Positions 22,245-32,682 of a stretch of 34,252 nucleotides of DNA are shown one piece after another. The DNA comes from Campylobacterales bacterium (lineage in GTDB: Bacteria > Campylobacterota > Campylobacteria > Campylobacterales > Nautiliaceae), in contig JALVWY010000103.1 in NCBI GenBank assembly GCA_027023105.1, positions 1 to 34,252 of the forward strand. The letters run 5' to 3'. Positions within the stretch are counted from its first letter, which is position 1. Each line of letters starts with the position of its first letter. The notes below the pieces were generated by a model. That model ran no database searches. It saw only the letters and a list, made by a program, of their open reading frames with translations, and had not been told where the DNA came from. A program made the position numbers and the translations under genes.

Positions 22245-22907
22245 ATCTTTGCATAATCCCAGCAAGAGGTGGCAGCAAAAGAATTCCAAGAAAAAATATA
22301 AAAAATTTTTGCGGTAAGCCTCTTATAGCTTACTCAATAGAGACTGCTAAAAAAAGTAATTTATTTAATAAAATTGTTGTCTCAACAGATGATGAAGAAA
22401 TAGCTAAAATTAGTGAGAATTTAGAAGCTGAAATTCTTTACCGCCCAAAAGAGCTTGCAGATGATTTTTCTTCAAGTATTGATGTTTTTAAACATGCAAT
22501 AAATGAATTAAATAAAAACAATGAATTTAATTATGCCTGTATGATTTACCCAACAGCCCCGTTTTTACAGCTTGAATATTTAAAAGAAGGTCTTGAAAAA
22601 CTAAAAAACTCAAATGCTTGTTTTAGCTTCTCAGCCACAACATATGATTTTCCTATATGGAGGGGATTTGAAATAATTGATGGTAAAGCAAAAATGCTTT
22701 TTCCTGAACATATGAATACAAGAAGCCAGGATTTAAAAGAAGCATATCACGACGCAGGACAGTTTTACTGGAAAAAGGTAGAATGTCAAGAAAAATTTCA
22801 TTTTAATGGTAGTATTCCTGTTATCATTCCAAGATATTTAGTCCAAGATATTGATACTATGGAGGATTTTAAATTAGCCGAAATTATGTTTAAAGTGTTA
22901 AAAGAAG

Positions 22908-22927
<20 letters not shown>
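22241..22927 (+). CDS. pseF: pseudaminic acid cytidylyltransferase
   Basis: MNLCIIPARGGSKRIPRKNIKNFCGKPLIAYSIETA...YHDAGQFYWKK. Confidence 0.95.
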
Positions 22928-23766
<839 letters not shown>

Positions 23767-24158
23767 TTGGCGAAATCATCCGGATATTAGAAAATGGATG
23801 TTTGATAAAAATGAAATATCTCTTGAAAACCATTTAAATTTTATTCAAAATATGCCAAAAAACAGGATTTATTTAAAAGCGGAAGATTTAGGAGTTATTA
23901 ATTTTAAAATTTCAAAAGATACAGTTGAACTTGGAATTCACAAAAATCCTGAAAAAAAGAGAGTTGGAAATATCTTATTAAAAACAACTATTGATTATGC
24001 TTTTAATGAATTAAAAGCTAAAAAAATAGTTCTTTATGTTTTTAAAGATAATATTAAAGCTATAAATTTATACAAAAAATTTGGATTTAGAGAAGTTGAT
24101 AAAAAAGACAATTTAATAAAAATGGAACTTATAAAAAATGAAGAATTGAAAACTGGGT

Positions 24159-24186
24159 CCCCAAAAAATCAAAAGATTTTTTGGGG
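24159..24186 (+). repeat. perfect 12-bp inverted repeat CCCCAAAAAATC-AAAA-GATTTTTTGGGG within the pseH 3' end
   Basis: Direct reading; both arms perfectly complementary with a 4-nt loop. Confidence 0.95.
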
Positions 24187-24192
24187 TATAGA

Positions 24193-24206
24193 GGAGAATG
24201 GAGAAT
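24193..24206 (+). repeat. two tandem GGAGAAT heptamers at the pseH/pseI junction
   Basis: ggagaat ggagaat g...; second copy contains the first two bases of the pseI ATG. Confidence 0.9.
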
Positions 24207-25227
24207 GAAAATAGGAAAAATTGATACAGACAAAAAAGTTTTTATTATAGCTGAGCTTAGTGCAAATCATAATCATTCAATTCAAGTTGCAAAAGATACA
24301 ATTTATGCAGCTAAAGTTGCAGGAGCCGATGCAATAAAACTACAAACATACACACCTGAATGGATGACGATAGATTGTAAAAAGGAAGATTTTTTAATAA
24401 AAGGTGGAACACTATGGGATGGCAAAAATCTATTTGAGCTTTATAAAGAAGCTATGATGCCATTAGAGTGGTACGAAGAGCTTTTTAATTATGCAAGAAG
24501 TATTGAGCTTGAAATTTTTAGCTCTCCTTTTAGTAAAGAAGCAGTTGATTTTTTAGAGCAATTTAATCCACCTGCTTATAAAATAGCTTCATTTGAAATA
24601 ACAGATTATGAATTAATTGATTATACAGCAAGTAAAGGAAAACCTATAATAGTATCAACAGGAATTGCAGAGTTTGAAGATATACAAAATGCAGTCGATA
24701 CTGCTAAAAAAAATAATATTGATATAGCTCTACTTAAATGCACCTCAGCATATCCTGCTCCAAGAAGTGAAGTAAATCTAAAAACAATTCCGGCACTTAA
24801 AGAAATTTTTAATGTAACTATCGGATTTTCCGACCATACTCTTGGAATTTCAGCTCCTGTTGCAGCAGTTACTATGGGGGCTAGAATAGTTGAAAAACAT
24901 TTTATTTTAGATAAAAATATTGATTCTCCTGATAAAGATTTTAGCTTAACTCCAAATGAATTTAAAGAAATGGTGAAGGCTATTAGGAAAATTGAAGAAA
25001 TGATTGGCGAAGTTAATTTTAAACCAAAAAAAGGCAAAAATTTTGCAAGAAGCTTATATGTTGTAAAAGATATTAAAAAAGGTGAAAAATTTACCGGTGA
25101 AAATATAAGAGCTATTCGTCCGGGTTACGGACTTCATCCAAAATATTTACCTCAGATTTTAGGTAAAATTACATGTAAAGATTTAGAAAAAGGCACTGCG
25201 CTTAAATGGGAGTATGTAGGTGATTGA
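24205..25227 (+). CDS. pseI: pseudaminic acid synthase (start at MKIGKID, internal to ORF-track start)
   Basis: MKIGKIDTDKKVFIIAELSANHNHSIQVAKDTIYAAKVAGADAIKLQTYTPEWMTID...SSPFSKEAVDFLEQFNPPAYKIASFEITD: NeuB-family with SAF C-terminus. Confidence 0.96.
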   Translation: MKIGKIDTDKKVFIIAELSANHNHSIQVAKDTIYAAKVAGADAIKLQTYTPEWMTIDCKKEDFLIKGGTLWDGKNLFELYKEAMMPLEWYEELFNYARSIELEIFSSPFSKEAVDFLEQFNPPAYKIASFEITDYELIDYTASKGKPIIVSTGIAEFEDIQNAVDTAKKNNIDIALLKCTSAYPAPRSEVNLKTIPALKEIFNVTIGFSDHTLGISAPVAAVTMGARIVEKHFILDKNIDSPDKDFSLTPNEFKEMVKAIRKIEEMIGEVNFKPKKGKNFARSLYVVKDIKKGEKFTGENIRAIRPGYGLHPKYLPQILGKITCKDLEKGTALKWEYVGD

Positions 25228-25228
25228 T

Positions 25229-25843
25229 TTATTCCCTTTTTAAAATTTTGTCATATAAAATATCTGCTAATTTATTACTTGCGTAACTTTTTTCTATAAG
25301 TTCTCTATTTTTAATAAACCAATCTAAAAAATGCTCTTTTTCATCATAAAGCTCAAATAATTTTTTAATTCTTCCGGCTTTGCTAAAAGAAAGGTATCCA
25401 TATTTAAGTTTTAGTTCTTTTTGTATAGCTTCATATTTATCTTTATCATTTAAAATATGATATAAAACAGCTGCAAATCCTGTCCTGTCAGCTCCTGCTT
25501 TACAATGAAAAAGAAGAGGTTTTTTTGCATTTTGAAGTAAAAAAATCAATTTTTCAAGCTCTTCTTTTCTAATTTTATGGGGATTTCTTGAACTCAAAGA
25601 AACTGTATAATATTCAATATGCATTTTTTCACAAATTTCTTTTTCTTTTTTATAAAGATAATTTTTATTATTTCCTCTAAGGTTAATAACCGTTTTTAAT
25701 TTATACTTTTTAATAAGTTTTCTAAGTTTCCATGGGGTAAGCTGAGCGCTCCTATAAACTCCCTCATCAACTTTGGATAAATTAGTCCAAAAGAGGTTTA
25801 TGAAATTATGCTCTTCTGTTATGATTTTGAAAAACTCACGCAA
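25229..25843 (-). CDS. protein tyrosine/dual-specificity phosphatase-like protein
   Basis: KVDEGVYRSAQLTPWKLRKLIKKYKLKTVINLRG...LLFHCKAGADRTGFAAVLYH: HCx5R catalytic loop. Confidence 0.9.
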   Translation of the reverse strand: MREFFKIITEEHNFINLFWTNLSKVDEGVYRSAQLTPWKLRKLIKKYKLKTVINLRGNNKNYLYKKEKEICEKMHIEYYTVSLSSRNPHKIRKEELEKLIFLLQNAKKPLLFHCKAGADRTGFAAVLYHILNDKDKYEAIQKELKLKYGYLSFSKAGRIKKLFELYDEKEHFLDWFIKNRELIEKSYASNKLADILYDKILKRE

Positions 25844-27221
25844 TTTCTTCTAACCTTTTTATAAGTTTTTCAGGTGTAAGTGCATAATTTGGCTCATAAT
25901 TACCTGCAATAGAATGAGCAAAACTTGCCATCATAGTAGCTTTTAACGGATGATAGCCTTGGGCTAATAATCCTCCTATCATTCCGGCTAACACATCCCC
26001 GCTTCCACCTTTTGCTAAGGCAACACTTCCTAGTGGGTCAATGTGAAGTTTTTTGTTAAAAGCTATTATTTTATTTGCACCTTTAAGAAGAAGAACTGCT
26101 TTTGGATATTTTTTACTAAATTTTTCTGCTAACTTGAACCTGTTTTTTTGAATTTCATCTGTTGAATATTCCCCAAATTCCAAAATTTTAAGAAGAGAAG
26201 CAAATTCTTTTGGATGAGGAGTAATAACTATTTTTTCTTTTTTTAAAAATTCTTTTATTATATCTTTATAAAACATATCTGCATCAATTACCATAGGCAC
26301 ATCAAATTCTAAAAGTTTTTCAATTTCATCATCAAAATAGTTACCCATTCCCATTCCAAAAGCCAAAGAATTAAAATGATTTTCTATTTTTTCACTAAAC
26401 ATTATCTCATATGGCAAATTAAAATTTTCGTGACTGACAACACTCACTAAACCGCACCCGAAATTAAAAGCCGCTTTTGCCGCTAAAACCGCCGCTCCTT
26501 TTTTATCCCCGGCTAAAACTCCTAAATGACCATATGTTCTTTTATGAGAATTTTGTTTTTTTCTAAATGGAAGCACTAAATCACTTTTTTCCCATATATG
26601 ATAATCACTCTTACCTCTATATTTTGAAAAACTCACTCCTAAGTCTGCTTTAATTATCTCTCCTACATAATCTTTTGCCTCATCACTATATAAAGCTAAT
26701 TTTTCTGCCCCCATGGTTACCGTAATATCTGCCCTAAACGCCACAGGTCTTAAATTTCCTTCATCATCAATTCCCGTTGGAATATCACAAGCTATTTTTA
26801 AAGCTTGGGTATGATTCATTTTTTTAATAAGACAGCTTATCTCTTTTGGTAAATCTCTTTTTAGTCCGCTTCCAAAAATGGCATCTACTAAGCATTCACA
26901 TTTTTGATAATCTTTTTTTATTTCTCCCCCTACTGCTTTAAAACGCTCTAATTGAAGTTTTGCCATATCTGATTTTGCTCCAAGCGGTAAATATAAATTA
27001 ATTTTATAATCCCCTATTAAAATCCTAGCTAGCGTAATCCCGTCAGCCCCGTTATTCCCGGGACCTGAGATAATATTTATAACACTTCCTTTTTTTACTC
27101 TTTTTTTAATCACATCCGCCATTGCGTTTGCAGCGTGTTCCATTAAAATATCTTCTGTCAATTTATATTTTTCATAACATTTTTTATCAAAAGTATATAC
27201 TTCTTTAAATACCGGCTTCAT
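25836..27221 (-). CDS. nnr: bifunctional NAD(P)H-hydrate epimerase / ADP-dependent NAD(P)HX dehydratase
   Basis: N-terminal ISGPGNNGADGITLARIL...DAIFGSGLKRDLP; C-terminal ITPHPKEFASLL...GSVALAKGGSGDVLAGMIGGLLAQG. Confidence 0.94.
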   Translation of the reverse strand: MKPVFKEVYTFDKKCYEKYKLTEDILMEHAANAMADVIKKRVKKGSVINIISGPGNNGADGITLARILIGDYKINLYLPLGAKSDMAKLQLERFKAVGGEIKKDYQKCECLVDAIFGSGLKRDLPKEISCLIKKMNHTQALKIACDIPTGIDDEGNLRPVAFRADITVTMGAEKLALYSDEAKDYVGEIIKADLGVSFSKYRGKSDYHIWEKSDLVLPFRKKQNSHKRTYGHLGVLAGDKKGAAVLAAKAAFNFGCGLVSVVSHENFNLPYEIMFSEKIENHFNSLAFGMGMGNYFDDEIEKLLEFDVPMVIDADMFYKDIIKEFLKKEKIVITPHPKEFASLLKILEFGEYSTDEIQKNRFKLAEKFSKKYPKAVLLLKGANKIIAFNKKLHIDPLGSVALAKGGSGDVLAGMIGGLLAQGYHPLKATMMASFAHSIAGNYEPNYALTPEKLIKRLEEIA

Positions 27222-28696
27222 TTCCTTCTCCTAAATTTAAGTGCTTTTAAAATATCTTCTTTTTTGATTTTATCTCTTTTATTGATATTAGCAATGGTTT
27301 TAGCCACTTTTAAAACATTAAATTCACTTCTTTTAGATAAAGAAAAATTTCTAATAGCTTTATTAAGCATCTCTCTTGCTTCGTTTTCTATTTTAAACTT
27401 ATAATTTTCACTTAAATTTGCGTTAAATTCACCCTTTTGCATCTCAAAAGCTATTAAAACTTTCTCAAACATCTCTTTACTAGAAATTGTAGAAGTGTCA
27501 TCATCTTCTAACATCTGATGATAAATTTCAATTCTGTCATAAAGAGGCTCTGAAATTCTATTTTTATATCTTTTAATTTCAAGGTCTGTGCATCTACATT
27601 CTTTATTAAGACTAAGCAAATTCCCGCAAGGACAAGGATTCATAGCAGCTGCAAACAAAATATCCGCTTCATACTCTATTTTTGAATTAACTCTGCTTAT
27701 TAACATTTTTTTATCTTGAAGAGGTCCACGAAGATTTTCTAAAACATCTTTTTGAAATTGAGGAAGTTCGTCAAAAAACAAAATCCCTTTATTAGCAAAG
27801 GCAATTTCTCCAATTTTTGCTCCCCTGCTTCCTCCTCCAAATATTGCCGCTTTTGTAGCCGAAAAGTGCGGCGAGCGAAATGGGCGTAGGGGTTTAAACT
27901 CAGCATCTTTTCCATCAAGCAGATTTAATTTTTCAACTTCTAAAATATCTTCAATACTCATAGGAGGTAAAATATATCTTAATCTATTAATTATCATTGA
28001 TTTCCCAACCCCGGGAGAGCCTTCAAATAAAATATTATGAAACCCACTAGCAGAAATTAAAGCAGCTTCTTTTGCCTCATTTTGTCCTAAAACATCTTTA
28101 AAATCCAGCTTAAAATCTTCTAAATAGTAATATTTTTTGCCTTTAATTTTTAAAAAACTATAATCAAATTCACTTTTTTCTATTTCTTTAACTTTAAACT
28201 CTTCAAATTCACTCAAATGAGAAAAAGCATAAATTTTAATTCCCGGAATTTTAGAGATTTTTTGTGCAGCTTCAAGAGGGATTATTACTTTTTTAGGTTT
28301 AAGAGATAAAATTATGGGAAAGATTGTTTTTGTGTCTTTAAGAGTGCCGTCAAGTCCAAGCTCGCCTAAAACTAAATATTCATTTAAATCAATATCTTTA
28401 TTGTGGTATAAAATACTAAGTGCAATAGGCAAATCAAAATGACTGCCGTTTTTTGGAAGGTCTGATGGAGACAAATTTATTACGATTTTTAAAGGAGGAA
28501 ATTCAAAATCATTGTTAAGAAGAGCCGATTTTACTCTCTCTTTGCTCTCTTGAATAGATTGGCTTCCAAGCCCTACAATAGAAAAGCCGGGAAGTGCTCT
28601 TGTAAAAGAGCTTTCAACTTCTACACTCTTAGCAACGAATCCGTCTAGTGTAGCTGATGTTATTTTTTTCGTTTTTGTTTTAATAGTTTTTTCCAC
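27218..28696 (-). CDS. comM: YifB/ComM-family Mg-chelatase-like AAA+ ATPase
   Basis: FSIVGLGSQSIQESKERVKSALLNNDFEFPPLKIVINLSPSDLPKNGSHFDLPIAL...EGSPGVGKSMI...RPFRSPHFSATKAAIFGGG...AAMNPCPCG. Confidence 0.95.
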   Translation of the reverse strand: MEKTIKTKTKKITSATLDGFVAKSVEVESSFTRALPGFSIVGLGSQSIQESKERVKSALLNNDFEFPPLKIVINLSPSDLPKNGSHFDLPIALSILYHNKDIDLNEYLVLGELGLDGTLKDTKTIFPIILSLKPKKVIIPLEAAQKISKIPGIKIYAFSHLSEFEEFKVKEIEKSEFDYSFLKIKGKKYYYLEDFKLDFKDVLGQNEAKEAALISASGFHNILFEGSPGVGKSMIINRLRYILPPMSIEDILEVEKLNLLDGKDAEFKPLRPFRSPHFSATKAAIFGGGSRGAKIGEIAFANKGILFFDELPQFQKDVLENLRGPLQDKKMLISRVNSKIEYEADILFAAAMNPCPCGNLLSLNKECRCTDLEIKRYKNRISEPLYDRIEIYHQMLEDDDTSTISSKEMFEKVLIAFEMQKGEFNANLSENYKFKIENEAREMLNKAIRNFSLSKRSEFNVLKVAKTIANINKRDKIKKEDILKALKFRRRK

Positions 28697-29184
28697 TCTT
28701 TTTCAAACTTTTTGCGTTTTATATAATCAAGTCTTTCTACAAAAAGATGTCCGTCTAAATGGTCTGTTTCGTGTTGAAAAGCCACACTTAAAAGCCCGTC
28801 AGCATCCATAATGTGCTCTTTTCCGAATCTGTCTAAAAATTTTACTTTTACTTTTTCGTATCTTTCAACTTCATCAAAATAATCAGGCACACTAAGACAG
28901 CCTTCCATATCTTTTTGAGCACCATTCCATTCCAAAAATTCCGGATTAATAACTTCAATAAGAGTATCACGGCTTTGTTTTCCTTCTTCATCTCCGATAT
29001 CAATCAAAAGCGCACGAATAGGCACAGCCACCTGAATAGCGGCGAGCCCTACTCCGTTTTTGACTGTCATTGTTTCATACATATCATCAAGCAGTTTATG
29101 AAGTTCACTGTCAAATTTTTCAACAGGCTTTGAAATTTCTCTTAAAATTTTATTTGGATAAGTCACAATATCTAATATAGCCAT
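28660..29184 (-). CDS. def: peptide deformylase
   Basis: GVGLAAIQV, EGCLSVPDYFDEVERYEKV, FQHETDHLDGHLFVERL. Confidence 0.97.
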   Translation of the reverse strand: MAILDIVTYPNKILREISKPVEKFDSELHKLLDDMYETMTVKNGVGLAAIQVAVPIRALLIDIGDEEGKQSRDTLIEVINPEFLEWNGAQKDMEGCLSVPDYFDEVERYEKVKVKFLDRFGKEHIMDADGLLSVAFQHETDHLDGHLFVERLDYIKRKKFEKEWKKLLKQKRKK

Positions 29185-30176
29185 TATTCACCTTCAATAA
29201 TATATAATTTATTCTCTTTTTCTACAGTTTTCAAATTTTTCTCACATATATCTATATAATTTTCATATGTTTTATTTTCTTTTAACTCACAAATAGAAGC
29301 TACAATATCTATTTCTATTTCATTCCCTTCTATAAAAACAGTGGAAGTTGAAATAATATCGGCAAGTCTTTCCACCGTTTTCTTAGCCCCTATTTTATCG
29401 GTATGCTTTAAAAGCATTGCAAAAATTCCATTGCCAAGATGGGCGACAATATCTGTTCTTCTTGAAGTTTTAAGTAAAATTTTTGCAATACTTCTGCTTA
29501 TTATCATAAAAGATTTTTTAAGTTTTATATTTTTTAGCGTATTGTTACTAACTTTTAGAGTGATTAACGAACTTATATGTTTAAATTTTTGAACAGACTC
29601 TATCTCTTTTGTTAAAACTCTTTTAAAATACTTTGCATTATAAACACCATAAGTCATATCAAAAAGAGTATTATTATCTATCTCTTTCATAATTTCTATA
29701 TTTTTAGCATATAGTTCTTTAATATCTTTTAACTCATCTTCCATTTTTTCAGAAAATTTATCAATTTTTGAAATTATAATATTAAGATATTTTTCCGTCA
29801 TTTTCGGAGATGACAAATGAGAAAACTCTTTTAAAGATTCGGCTGTAACGGATTTCAACTGCTTAGTAATTTTATAAATCACAGCAGTATGTTGCAAAAT
29901 ATCTTTTGAATATTTTAAAGATATTTTCATGTTTTTTTCAAATTGAATATCTTTTTCAACATCATTATGTTCTTCTAAAGACATCATTTCATACACCTGT
30001 TTTTTGAGCTTAGGGTCTTCTTCAAGCATATTAAAAAAATATAAAGCATAATTGGAAGGAATAGGAGGAATCCCTTCTATAATTAATTTATCCAATACTT
30101 TTTTTGCAAATATTTCTATTGGAGATGAAGGGGAACTTATATCTTTTACTGTATAATTAGAATATTTATCACTCAT
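29184..30176 (-). CDS. GGDEF-family protein with degenerate active site
   Basis: DMTYGVYNAKYFKRVLTKEIESVQKF (cf. DxLTGLxNRRxF) and DIVAHLGNGIFAMLLKHTD in the position of RxGGDEFAxLLP. Confidence 0.82.
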   Translation of the reverse strand: MSDKYSNYTVKDISSPSSPIEIFAKKVLDKLIIEGIPPIPSNYALYFFNMLEEDPKLKKQVYEMMSLEEHNDVEKDIQFEKNMKISLKYSKDILQHTAVIYKITKQLKSVTAESLKEFSHLSSPKMTEKYLNIIISKIDKFSEKMEDELKDIKELYAKNIEIMKEIDNNTLFDMTYGVYNAKYFKRVLTKEIESVQKFKHISSLITLKVSNNTLKNIKLKKSFMIISRSIAKILLKTSRRTDIVAHLGNGIFAMLLKHTDKIGAKKTVERLADIISTSTVFIEGNEIEIDIVASICELKENKTYENYIDICEKNLKTVEKENKLYIIEGE

Positions 30177-30766
30177 TATTTATCTCTTTTTTTTAAAACC
30201 TTATCAATCAGTCCGTATTTCATAGATTCTTCAGCACTCATAAAAAAATCTCTTTCGGTATCTTTTTCTATTTTTCTAAGGGTTTGTCCTGTATTTTCAG
30301 ATAAAATTGTATTAAGCTCTTTTTTCATTCTAAGAATTTCTTTTGTATGAATTTCAATATCCGTCGCCTGACCCTGAGCACCTCCAAGAGGTTGATGAAT
30401 CATAATTCTGGCATGTGGAAGGGCAAATCTTTTGCCTTTTTCCCCGCTGCTGAGTAAAAACGCACCCATACTTGCGGCCTGTCCCATACAAATAGTTGAA
30501 ACATCAGGTTTAATATAATTCATTGTATCATAAATCGCCATACCGCTTGTTACTACGCCGCCCGGAGAGTTTATATAAAGATATATATCTTTTTCAGGAT
30601 TTTCCGCTTCTAAAAACAAAAGTTGTGAAACAATAAGACTTGCTACATGGTCGTTTATTTCACCTTGTAGCATAATAATTCTGTCTTTAAGTAAACGAGA
30701 GTAGATATCATAAGCTCTCTCGCCTCTACCCGTTTTTTCTATGACGGTTGGAATAAGTAAACTCAT
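30176..30766 (-). CDS. clpP: ATP-dependent Clp protease proteolytic subunit
   Basis: [36 protein letters not shown]...[19 protein letters not shown]...[16 protein letters not shown]...[16 protein letters not shown]. Confidence 0.98.
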   Translation of the reverse strand: MSLLIPTVIEKTGRGERAYDIYSRLLKDRIIMLQGEINDHVASLIVSQLLFLEAENPEKDIYLYINSPGGVVTSGMAIYDTMNYIKPDVSTICMGQAASMGAFLLSSGEKGKRFALPHARIMIHQPLGGAQGQATDIEIHTKEILRMKKELNTILSENTGQTLRKIEKDTERDFFMSAEESMKYGLIDKVLKKRDK

Positions 30767-32058
30767 TATTCTCCCTTAGCTTTATCTTCTAAAAGTTTAT
30801 TTAGAAGTTTTTCTTCAACCAAATTCATTTTAAGAACCGGTAGTAAATTATTTTCTTGATAATATTTAATTACATCTTGCGGGTTTTGCCCTTGCATTAA
30901 TGCTTCATAATAGATAACTTGTGTAATTTCATTGTCACTTACTTCAATATTCTCTTTTTTTGCAATTTCATCAACAATAAATGTAAGTTTTACTCTGTCT
31001 TTTGCTTCATCTTTGAATTTATTTCTAAATTCTTCTAATTTTTCCGGATTTTCTTGAAGCTCTTTAATTTCAGCCGGGCTTAATTTTGCCGCTTCGTTAT
31101 TTACCATTACATCAACTTCTTTTTCTACAATACCTTCTGGAATATCAATTTCATATTTTTTCACTAAGCATTCAAGGATTTCTTCTTTTTTAGGTGCGAA
31201 AACTTCAGCTTTTTTTCTGTTTTCTATAGTGTTTTTAATATATTCTTTTAATGTTTCAACAGTAGCGTTTTCGTCTCCTAAATATTTTTTAGCAAATTCA
31301 TCATTAATTTCTGCCGGAACTTTTTCTTGAATTTCTTGAAGAGTTACATCAAATTCAGCTTCTTTTCCTGCAATTTCTTTTGCTCCGTAATTTTCAGGGA
31401 ATTTAACTTTAATTCTTTTAGTTTCTCCTACTTTCATTCCTTCGATTTGCTCTTCAAATCCAGGGATAAAAGAGTTGCTTCCAAGCTCTAGCGGATAATC
31501 TTCAGCACTTCCGTTTTCCATAGGTTTTCCGTCAATATAACCTTTAAAGTTAATTACAGCTATATCGCCTTTTTCGGCAACTTCTTTATCGGCAACTTTA
31601 GTTTGTGACTCAGCTTTTGCAAGTTCTTCAAGTTCTTTATTGATTTCTTCTTCGCTAACTTCCGGAGCTTCAACTGCCGGAACACACTCTTTATACTCTT
31701 CTTCTATTTTAATTTCAGGTTTTGTATAAATTTTAACTTCTACATCAATTCCATTATCGTTTTCATCAAATTTTACAATTTCAGGTTCACCTAAAATTTC
31801 TTCTACACCTAATTCTTTAATTCCATCATCAATAATTTTTTTAACCAATTCACTGATAGCATCTCTTTTAATATCTTCGCCATACATTTTTTTAACAACT
31901 TTTACAGGAACTTTTCCGGGTCTGAAACCTTGAATTTTTGCTGTTTTTGCTATTTTTTTTGCAATTTCGTCTTTTTTCGCTTCTAAATCTTGATTTTCTA
32001 TAGTAGCTTTTACTATACTATTAGCAGAATCTAATTTTTCAATATTTGCCATAAACAT
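30766..32058 (-). CDS. tig: trigger factor (start possibly MANIEKLD at 32052)
   Basis: [20 protein letters not shown]...[49 protein letters not shown]. Confidence 0.96.
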   Translation of the reverse strand: MFMANIEKLDSANSIVKATIENQDLEAKKDEIAKKIAKTAKIQGFRPGKVPVKVVKKMYGEDIKRDAISELVKKIIDDGIKELGVEEILGEPEIVKFDENDNGIDVEVKIYTKPEIKIEEEYKECVPAVEAPEVSEEEINKELEELAKAESQTKVADKEVAEKGDIAVINFKGYIDGKPMENGSAEDYPLELGSNSFIPGFEEQIEGMKVGETKRIKVKFPENYGAKEIAGKEAEFDVTLQEIQEKVPAEINDEFAKKYLGDENATVETLKEYIKNTIENRKKAEVFAPKKEEILECLVKKYEIDIPEGIVEKEVDVMVNNEAAKLSPAEIKELQENPEKLEEFRNKFKDEAKDRVKLTFIVDEIAKKENIEVSDNEITQVIYYEALMQGQNPQDVIKYYQENNLLPVLKMNLVEEKLLNKLLEDKAKGE

Positions 32059-32072
32059 TTCCTTTTTTTAAG

Positions 32073-32083
32073 GGTATAATACC
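32073..32083. promoter_or_regulatory. palindromic GGTATAATACC in the tig/folE divergent intergenic region, candidate shared -10
   Basis: Plus strand TATAAT at 32075-32080; the minus strand reads TATTAT at the same place. Confidence 0.5.
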
Positions 32084-32103
32084 AAAAAATTTAAAGGATA
32101 ACA

Positions 32104-32682
32104 ATGAGCGTGGATTTAAAAGCTATAGAAAATGCCACAAAAGAGATATTAAAAGCAATAAAAGAAGACCCGAATAGAGAAGGGCTGGTTAAAACACCAA
32201 AAAGAGTGGCAAAAGCATTTGAGCATATATGCGGAGGCTATTTTAAAGACCCTAAAGTTATTTTAAACGATGCCCTGTTTGAAAGCACAAACAACGAAAT
32301 GGTAGTCGTAAGAAATATAGAATTTTATTCTATGTGCGAACATCATATTTTGCCGTTTTTCGGAAGAGTTCATGTCGCTTATATTCCTGATAAAAAAGTA
32401 GTAGGACTTAGCAAAATTCCTAGAATGGTAGATGTTTTTGCAAGACGCCTTCAAATTCAAGAGCAATTAACAGAACAGATAGCCGATGCAATTATGGATG
32501 TTGTAAAACCAAAAGGAGTAGGAGTAGTTATTCATGCCAGACATATGTGTATGGAGATGAGAGGGGTTGAGAGCAAATATTCATACACTTCAAGCTCGGC
32601 TCTTAGAGGAATATTTTTAGAAGAAAAAACAAGAGAAGAATTTTTTCATATTATAAACGCACCGGTTCAAAACCATTTCTAA
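32104..32682 (+). CDS. folE: GTP cyclohydrolase I
   Basis: [25 protein letters not shown]...[63 protein letters not shown]. Confidence 0.98.
   Translation: MSVDLKAIENATKEILKAIKEDPNREGLVKTPKRVAKAFEHICGGYFKDPKVILNDALFESTNNEMVVVRNIEFYSMCEHHILPFFGRVHVAYIPDKKVVGLSKIPRMVDVFARRLQIQEQLTEQIADAIMDVVKPKGVGVVIHARHMCMEMRGVESKYSYTSSSALRGIFLEEKTREEFFHIINAPVQNHF

Noticed and set aside
24159-24186. Hairpin at the pseH 3' end as a Rho-independent terminator
   Set aside because: The second arm ends in GGGG and is followed by TATAGAGG, with no U-tract after the stem; pseI overlaps pseH by ATGA, so termination here is unlikely.
24621-25037. Minus-strand 138-aa ORF within pseI
   Set aside because: Long but antisense to an unambiguous NeuB-family gene; low-complexity hydrophobic translation.
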